Source: an uncultured Prevotella sp.
GTDB taxonomy: Bacteria; Bacteroidota; Bacteroidia; Bacteroidales; Bacteroidaceae
Assembly: GCA_900553155.1 (NCBI GenBank)
Contig: USCM01000055.1
Coordinates: 1 to 9,689 of the forward strand
Length of the DNA: 9,689 nucleotides
Reading direction: 5' to 3'
How positions within the stretch are numbered: the stretch's first letter is position 1; every line of letters starts with the position of its first letter. This document shows, one piece after another, positions 6,180 to 9,689 of this stretch. The notes under the pieces were generated by a model. It made no database searches, was not told where the DNA came from, and saw only the letters and a program-made list of their open reading frames with translations. The translations under genes and the position numbers were made by a program.

Positions 6180-6187
6180 CATACAAA
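6165..6187. promoter_or_regulatory. Palindromic operator overlapping the TA promoter
   Basis: TTTGTAT (6165-6171) and ATACAAA (6181-6187) are perfect inverted copies around 9 bases that contain the -7 box. A further ATACAA half-site follows at 6191-6196. This is the expected place for autorepression by a ribbon-helix-helix antitoxin. The palindrome is seen; its use as an operator is inferred. Confidence 0.6.
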
Positions 6188-6205
6188 CAAATACAAGTAA
6201 CAGAT

Positions 6206-6451
6206 ATGGAAACGGCAACATTAAGGCAGCCTGCATCATTCAGGCTTAACTCTAAGCTCCTTGCCATTCTCAAAGAGAGGGCAAAGGCAAGCAATAGAAG
6301 TTTGAACAATTATGTTGAAAGCGTCCTCCTCGATGCTGTTTGCTTCGAACCAAATGAAACAACCATTGCAGCAATAGAAGAGGCAAGGTCTGGAAAAGAG
6401 CTTGAAACGCTTGACTTGGACAACTTCAAATCTTTCGTAGCTTCTCTATGA
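6206..6451 (+). CDS. Ribbon-helix-helix antitoxin of a YafQ-type TA module (RelB/DinJ-like)
   Basis: An 81-residue protein that should bind and neutralise the toxin encoded next and repress its own promoter. Residues 9-45 have the ribbon-helix-helix pattern. A strand ASFRLN (10-15) is followed by a helix KLLAILKERAKA (17-28), the turn SNRSLN (29-34) and a second helix YVESVLLDAV (36-45). Residues 50-81 are acidic and likely wrap the toxin (IEEARSGKELETLDLDNFK). The stop overlaps the toxin start as ATGA. The promoter at 6148-6179 overlaps a perfect palindrome suited to autoregulation. All five arginine codons are AGG or AGA, unlike the CGC/CGT-rich neighbours clpA and aat, and the gene is AT-richer, which suggests horizontal origin. 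I cannot place it in one named antitoxin family with certainty, so no symbol is given. Confidence 0.8.
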   Translation: METATLRQPASFRLNSKLLAILKERAKASNRSLNNYVESVLLDAVCFEPNETTIAAIEEARSGKELETLDLDNFKSFVASL

Positions 6452-6720
6452 TGATACTTGAACTGACTGGTCAATTCAAGAAAGACCTTAAAAGGTACAA
6501 GCATGCTTACAATATGCTTAACGACTTGGAGATAGTTCTCACTCATCTAAGAGAAAACGGAGTTGTCCCTAATAAGTATCGCCCTCACCAACTTTACGGT
6601 AATTATAAGGACTGTATGGAATGTCATGTGCAAGGCGACTTTCTACTTATTTGGATTGACAAGAACAAGCCAGTTATAAAACTTCTGCGCTTGGGAAGTC
6701 ATTCTGAATTATTCAAATAG
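6448..6720 (+). CDS. YafQ-family mRNA interferase toxin (RelE/ParE superfamily)
   Basis: Probably a ribosome-dependent endoribonuclease that cuts mRNA in the ribosomal A site. The 90 residues align along their length with E. coli YafQ. H47 (in RPHQL) matches YafQ H50, H60 (in CHVQGD) matches H63, D64 matches D67, H85 (in GSHSELF) matches H87 and F89 matches F91. The tryptophan of YafQ (W68) is Phe here (F65). All catalytic histidines and the aspartate are therefore kept, so the toxin looks active. The start ATG overlaps the antitoxin stop by four bases (ATGA), indicating translational coupling. A second ATG at 6451 is possible and would remove one residue. Arginine codons are mixed (AGG, AGA, CGC, CGC). 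No terminator follows. A RelE-type or ParE-type activity cannot be excluded, but the residue match favours YafQ. Confidence 0.88.
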   Translation: MMILELTGQFKKDLKRYKHAYNMLNDLEIVLTHLRENGVVPNKYRPHQLYGNYKDCMECHVQGDFLLIWIDKNKPVIKLLRLGSHSELFK

Positions 6721-6847
6721 TCCCTAAGTATAAGGCTATACGGCACACATTGTACCTATTATATCTTTTTATTTTTTACCCTCTCATTCTATCATAATTT
6801 GGAGGGTGTGGCAGAGTAAGTGGCAGATACACAACGAGATGCACGAG

Positions 6848-7041
6848 TGATAGGTGGTGATGTCGGAGGTCTATCTATCATCTATCTGACACTGATGTAT
6901 CACAAGTTGGTTGTGTGATAATTCAGTGATAGATATATGATAGATCATCCATGTTTCCGGCAACCTATCATTTCTAAATATCCGCTTATACACAATGAGT
7001 TACGGGGATTTGCGTCATGCAAAAGTGATAGGTTGATAGGT
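6848..7041. repeat. Cluster of seven TGATAGRT octamers in both orientations
   Basis: Plus-strand copies lie at 6848-6855, 6927-6934, 6938-6945, 7026-7033 and 7034-7041. Minus-strand copies lie at 6873-6880 and 6963-6970. The last two plus copies are directly adjacent. CAACCTATCA (6961-6970) and TGATAGGTTG (7026-7035) form a perfect 10-bp inverted pair. No gene is visible here. Confidence 0.8.
6874..6944. repeat. 71-base imperfect palindrome (cruciform or RNA hairpin)
   Basis: Four perfectly paired blocks nest in order. TCTATCAT (6874-6881) pairs with ATGATAGA (6937-6944), TATCT (6883-6887) with AGATA (6931-6935), CACTGA (6890-6895) with TCAGTG (6923-6928), and TATCACA (6898-6904) with TGTGATA (6914-6920). 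That is 26 pairs plus one G/T, interrupted only by 1-2 base mismatches, with a 9-base loop. No T run follows on either strand, so it is not a usual terminator. Confidence 0.85.
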
Positions 7042-7076
7042 TTCGAAAATAAAAAACTTTTTCATAGGAGTGCAAC

Positions 7077-7200
7077 AAAGGCTTACCTTCCAACAAAGGC
7101 TTCTTTACCTTCCAACTAAGCCTTTATGACCTACCAATTAAGCCTTACTTACCTACCAATTAAGCCTTAGTGACGTGCCAATTAAGCCTTAGTTGGAAAG
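7077..7200. repeat. 22-bp minisatellite, about 5.5 units
   Basis: Units start at 7077 (18 bases, 4 missing), 7095, 7117, 7139, 7161 and 7183 (partial). Each holds AAGCCTT or its complement-like form AAGGCTT, a variable centre, and usually ACCTWCCAAY at the end (CGTGCCAAT in the 7161 unit). The last unit is inverted relative to the first: TTCCAACAAAGGCTT (7088-7102) and AAGCCTTAGTTGGAA (7184-7198) pair at 14 of 15 positions. CCAATTAAGCCTTAGTTGG (7178-7196) is itself a near palindrome. The array ends 10 bases from the 3' end of the ATPase gene. Units abut without spacers, so it is not a CRISPR. Confidence 0.85.
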
Positions 7201-7209
7201 CCCCCGATT

Positions 7210-8745
7210 TTATTCCACGCACCAATCGTCTATTGTTCCTGTTTTCGACGAAAAGTTTACGCCGATACGGTGTATGTTTCGTTGGTCGGCGGCGTAGGGG
7301 CGTGCATATCCCATAGCCTCTATTTGGTCGAGAGCCTGACGTGCGGTGCCATCGAGCTTGAACTCAAATATGTAGACGTCGTTCTGTGTCTCAATTATAC
7401 AGTCGGCCCTACCTTCGCTCTGCTGTTTCTCCGTAAGCACAAGGTAGGTACTTATTATGCGGAATATAAGGTAGAATGTGTAATGGAAGTAGCGTTCGCG
7501 CTCCGCCTCCGTGTCCTTGCGCCGCATTGTGTATGGTATGCTTGCGAAGAAGGCTGTAAGCTGTTTGCGCAGCGCGTCGAGGTCGGCAGCTGCGAGCGAG
7601 CGTACAAGTTGGGTCATCTCCGTTAGTACCGACATTCGGCTTTGCAGATAGTTGTTGGCAATGGCGGTGGCAAACCCTCGCTTCACCTCGTTGTTGGGAA
7701 AGTCGAGGAGGTAAGTGTTTGTCAGTTTGTCGTGTGCCTTTATCGTGAGGTAGCCGCTTTGGTAAATCATCGGCAGCGGACGCTCCACGTCTGCACGATA
7801 GTCAACAAAATCGGACGTGTCATAATATTTGCCGGTCAATTCGTTTAGGTTCTCCTGCGTGTGGTTAAGCAGTCGGATGAGGTAGGTAGGTGTGCCAGAG
7901 GCAAACCAGAAGTCGCCAATCCTTTCATTGTTGAATGCGTTGAGCACGCTGAATGGGTTGTATATGTCTTCCATCTTCTCACTGAAGTGGTAGCCGTCGT
8001 AATGGCGCTTAAGCATAAGGCGCATCTCTTCGGGTGACACCTTAAATATGCTTGCCATTTGGTCTATTTGCTCATGGAACACCAGGTCCATTTCTTCTTC
8101 CGTAATGCCACACAGAGCCTCGTAGTGAGAGCTCATGCTGATGTCGGCAGGTTGGTTGAAGCCGCTGAACACGCTTACCTGCGAGAACTTGGTGACACCC
8201 GTAAGCAGCACAAACCGCAGGTGGGCATTGGCAGCCTTGAACGTAGAATAGAAGCCCTTGAGGATGTTGTGGTTGTACTCTTCTATCAGAATCTCGTCGC
8301 CATTGCTGTCCTTCGTCTTGTAGCCGGTGTCGAGAACATCGAGCAGTGGCTTGTCGTACTCGTCTATCAGCACAACGCTGCGCTTGCCCGTCTGCTTGTG
8401 GATGTTGGCAAGAAGTTGCGCGAAACGCTCGCCTGCACCATAGCGCGCATCTCCCGTGAAGCCGTATTGTTTTTCCCAATTCTCCACGTAGGCATCGAGC
8501 ATATTCTTAAGTGTGTCGCCAACGGCGAAGTTGTTGCTGTTGAAGTCGATATGAAACACAGGATACGTATCCCAGTTCTTCTCCAACGAGTCGATGGCAA
8601 GTCCGCCGAACAGCTCCTTCTCGCCCTTGAAGTAATACTCAAGCGTAGACACAAGGAGGCTCTTTCCGAATCGACGTGGTCGACTGAGAAAGTAAACCTG
8701 ACCTTCTGTGACAAGACGGTATATCAGTGCGGTCCACATATACAT
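7210..8745 (-). CDS. AAA-ATPase-like / PD-(D/E)XK nuclease family protein, 5' frameshifted
   Basis: Belongs to the family with an N-terminal AAA-ATPase-like domain and a C-terminal PD-(D/E)XK nuclease-like domain, present in many copies in Bacteroidales. Its biological role is unknown. Residues are counted from the ATG at 8745. The nucleotide-binding loop is RPRRFGKS (22-29), Walker B is VVLIDEYD (124-131) and a sensor-like TGVTKFS is at 182-188. The nuclease core has D448 in GRADCI and E461-x-K463 in FEFK, so the catalytic set is complete. The family normally starts about 24 residues earlier with a motif ending YVDKT. That start exists (ATG at 8797), but it is out of frame with this reading frame. 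The ATG at 8745 (MYMW) could restart translation and would keep the ATP-binding loop. The gene is either a pseudogene, a shortened protein, or carries a sequence error. The 3' end abuts a 22-bp repeat array. Minus-strand promoter evidence is weak. Confidence 0.85.
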   Translation of the reverse strand: MYMWTALIYRLVTEGQVYFLSRPRRFGKSLLVSTLEYYFKGEKELFGGLAIDSLEKNWDTYPVFHIDFNSNNFAVGDTLKNMLDAYVENWEKQYGFTGDARYGAGERFAQLLANIHKQTGKRSVVLIDEYDKPLLDVLDTGYKTKDSNGDEILIEEYNHNILKGFYSTFKAANAHLRFVLLTGVTKFSQVSVFSGFNQPADISMSSHYEALCGITEEEMDLVFHEQIDQMASIFKVSPEEMRLMLKRHYDGYHFSEKMEDIYNPFSVLNAFNNERIGDFWFASGTPTYLIRLLNHTQENLNELTGKYYDTSDFVDYRADVERPLPMIYQSGYLTIKAHDKLTNTYLLDFPNNEVKRGFATAIANNYLQSRMSVLTEMTQLVRSLAAADLDALRKQLTAFFASIPYTMRRKDTEAERERYFHYTFYLIFRIISTYLVLTEKQQSEGRADCIIETQNDVYIFEFKLDGTARQALDQIEAMGYARPYAADQRNIHRIGVNFSSKTGTIDDWCVE

Positions 8746-8797
8746 ATCCGTCTTCTATAATAGTCTTGAAGTCTTGAATACCGATAGGAAATTTCAT
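8639..8797 (-). pseudogene. Displaced original 5' end of the AAA-ATPase/PD-(D/E)XK gene
   Basis: The ATG at 8797 reads MKFPIGIQDFKTIIEDGYVY then VD, the conserved start of this family. The next bases should encode Lys-Thr-Ala-Leu-Ile-Tyr. Instead, after GAC (8734-8732) a single C precedes GCA CTG ATA TAC, which is a net loss of five bases relative to the family consensus VDKTALIY. The frame then runs to TGA at 8641-8639, giving only 52 residues. A five-base deletion between two GAC triplets (GAC-AA-GAC) would explain it; this ancestral sequence is inferred. Confidence 0.75.
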
Positions 8798-8843
8798 AAG
8801 CTGTAATACGTTATAAGATTGTTGGCAACTATTGGTGCTTTTG

Positions 8844-8851
8844 CAAAGATA
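8844..8851 (-). promoter_or_regulatory. Possible -7 box of the ATPase gene
   Basis: TATCTTTG on the minus strand (8851-8844) matches the Bacteroidetes -7 box, about 45 bases upstream of the original ATG. No TTTG is found 19-20 bases further upstream, so the promoter is weak or needs an activator. Confidence 0.45.
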
Positions 8852-8886
8852 ATCATAATAATCCGAATGAGTGGGATTATTGTGAT
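8852..8886. promoter_or_regulatory. Palindrome in the divergent ATPase-sufB region, operator-like
   Basis: ATCA-T-AATAATCC (8852-8864) and GGATTATT-G-TGAT (8874-8886) are inverted copies with one T/G position, around a 9-base centre. It abuts the -7 box of the ATPase gene. GGATAAT recurs at 8911-8917 and 8942-8948 towards sufB. A TTTTTCTTCTTT stretch follows on the plus strand, so a weak terminator is an alternative reading. Confidence 0.5.
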
Positions 8887-8938
8887 AATTTTTCTTCTTT
8901 GCATTTGCGTGGATAATTATTAAAAAAAGACTAAAACG

Positions 8939-8970
8939 TTCGGATAATATCTGCTTATTTAGTAATTTTG
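8939..8970 (+). promoter_or_regulatory. Probable promoter of sufB
   Basis: TAATTTTG (8963-8970) matches the Bacteroidetes -7 box. TTCG (8939-8942) at 20 bases is a poor -33 box, which suggests a regulated promoter. Transcription would start near 8976, with a leader of about 68 bases. Confidence 0.6.
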
Positions 8971-8986
8971 TACTCTTAAATACAAA

Positions 8987-9026
8987 GGGGATATTGTGCC
9001 TTGTAGAAAGAGAGGCACGACACCCC
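8987..9026 (+). promoter_or_regulatory. Stem-loop in the sufB leader
   Basis: GTGCCT (8996-9001) pairs perfectly with AGGCAC (9013-9018) around an 11-base loop, and outside it GGGG (8987-8990) can pair with CCCC (9023-9026). The structure fills most of the predicted leader and ends 17 bases before the ATG. No known riboswitch was recognised. Confidence 0.45.
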
Positions 9027-9043
9027 GTTTATGTTAAAGCAAA

Positions 9044-9689
9044 ATGGAAAATAAAGATACAAAGAATGCGTATGTACGACAAGTGGCCGACCAGAAATAC
9101 GAGTACGGCTTTACTACCGACGTGCATACAGACATCATAGAGAAAGGCCTGAATGAGGACATCGTTCGACTGATCTCTGAGAAGAAAGGCGAACCCGACT
9201 GGATGCTGGAGTTCCGCCTCAAGGCTTTCCGCCACTGGCAGAAGCTTGAGCAGCCAACATGGGCGCACGTGCATGTGCCCGAGATCGACTACCAGGCAAT
9301 ATCCTACTATGCCGACCCGCTTGCCAAGAAGCCGTCGGACGAGAAGAAGGAGATAGACCCGGAGCTGATGAAGACATTCGACAAGCTCGGCATACCGCTT
9401 GAGGAGCGCCTGGCGCTGAGCGGTGTGGCTGTAGACGCCATTATGGACTCGGTGTCTGTAAAGACCACCTTTAAGGAGCACCTTGCCGAGAAGGGCATCA
9501 TCTTCTGCTCTATTGGCGATGCCATAAAGAATCATCCCGACCTCGTGAAGGAATATCTCGGAAGCGTGGTGCCTTATCAAGACAACTTCTTCGGAGCCTT
9601 GAACAGCGCCGTCTTCAGCGACGGCTCGTTTGTGTACATACCCAAGGGCGTGCGCTGCCCGATGGAGCTTAGCTCCTACTTCCGCATCA
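9044..9689 (+). CDS. sufB: Fe-S cluster assembly protein SufB (3' end outside window)
   Basis: Scaffold subunit of the cytoplasmic SufBCD complex, on which Fe-S clusters are built. The ATG at 9044 opens a frame of 215 codons that runs off the window without a stop. It starts MENKDTKNAYVRQVADQKYE and continues with YGFTTDVHTDIIEKGLNED. FRLKAFRHWQKL is at about 57-68, CSIGDAIKNHPDLVKEYLG at 155-173, and the SufB signature GSFVYIPKGVRCPMELSSYF at 194-213. This is less than half of the usual length of around 480 residues, and the cluster-binding residues of the C-terminal part are not in view. No Shine-Dalgarno sequence precedes the ATG (TTAAAGCAAA), as usual in this phylum. sufC and sufD are expected downstream. 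The 183-residue minus-strand frame here is a shadow. The assignment is firm. Confidence 0.96.
   Translation, partial: MENKDTKNAYVRQVADQKYEYGFTTDVHTDIIEKGLNEDIVRLISEKKGEPDWMLEFRLKAFRHWQKLEQPTWAHVHVPEIDYQAISYYADPLAKKPSDEKKEIDPELMKTFDKLGIPLEERLALSGVAVDAIMDSVSVKTTFKEHLAEKGIIFCSIGDAIKNHPDLVKEYLGSVVPYQDNFFGALNSAVFSDGSFVYIPKGVRCPMELSSYFRI

Larger units (their letters stand above)
6080..6181. repeat. Inverted duplication of a whole promoter (aat side and TA side)
   Basis: The minus strand from 6112 to 6080 and the plus strand from 6148 to 6181 align along their full length. Both contain TTGTA, then the perfect block TTGAACCATTT (plus-strand positions 6094-6104 inverted and 6157-6167), then a TAnATTTGCA box. 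I count 21 identities in the last 25 positions, and about 27 of 34 overall with one gap. The arms are separated by about 35 bases of A-rich DNA. Confidence 0.8.

Noticed and set aside
6778..6807. Terminator of the toxin gene (ACCCTC/GAGGGT)
   Set aside because: The 6-bp stem has an 18-base loop, and the T run lies before it on the plus strand rather than after. On the minus strand it is followed by A, not T.
6937..7119. 60-codon plus-strand frame in the repeat region
   Set aside because: It spans the palindrome and the repeat array, has no recognisable domain, and its start lies within the palindrome.
7077..7200. CRISPR array
   Set aside because: The 22-bp units follow each other with no spacers, the units vary internally, and no cas gene is present.
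8059..8760. 233-codon open frame on the plus strand, antisense to the ATPase gene
   Set aside because: The minus-strand frame has clear ATPase and nuclease motifs; this one has none and no promoter.
9029..9580. 183-codon open frame on the minus strand
   Set aside because: It is the shadow of sufB, which is unmistakable on the plus strand.

Overview
The window looks like a Bacteroidales chromosome, most likely Prevotella or a close relative. Four things point there. Promoters match the Bacteroidetes form (TTTG, about 19 bases, TAnnTTTG). Start codons lack Shine-Dalgarno sequences. The malate dehydrogenase is of the Bacteroidetes type. A gene of the AAA-ATPase/PD-(D/E)XK family, which is multiplied in these genomes, is present. 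No plasmid, phage, CRISPR array, rRNA or tRNA is visible.

Layout. At the left edge is the 3' part of a secreted M23/LysM peptidoglycan peptidase, closed by a terminator. Next comes rpsU (ribosomal protein bS21) with its own promoter, a leader hairpin and a long structured 3' region ending in a strong terminator. A perfect 11-bp inverted repeat lies between that terminator and the terminator of the convergent mdh gene. On the minus strand follow mdh, with a textbook promoter, and an operon read aat > clpS > clpA. This operon encodes the bacterial N-degron pathway apart from ClpP: Aat tags proteins, ClpS recognises the tag and ClpA unfolds the substrate. Divergent from aat is a two-gene toxin-antitoxin module (ribbon-helix-helix antitoxin, YafQ-type RNase toxin). 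About 490 non-coding bases follow, holding a 71-base imperfect palindrome, seven copies of TGATAGRT and a 22-bp minisatellite. Then come a minus-strand AAA-ATPase/PD-(D/E)XK gene whose first 22 codons are out of frame with the rest, a divergent control region, and the first 215 codons of sufB (Fe-S cluster assembly), which runs off the right edge.

Most interesting points. (1) The aat operon promoter and the toxin-antitoxin promoter are near copies of each other in inverted orientation, sharing a perfect TTGAACCATTT block. The antitoxin may therefore control both units and couple the TA module to N-degron proteolysis. (2) The aat promoter lies so close to its ATG that the mRNA is predicted to be leaderless. 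(3) clpA has no ATG start, is in frame with clpS, and is separated from it by a single TAG. (4) The 6.7-7.2 kb region is dense in structured repeats that no gene explains.
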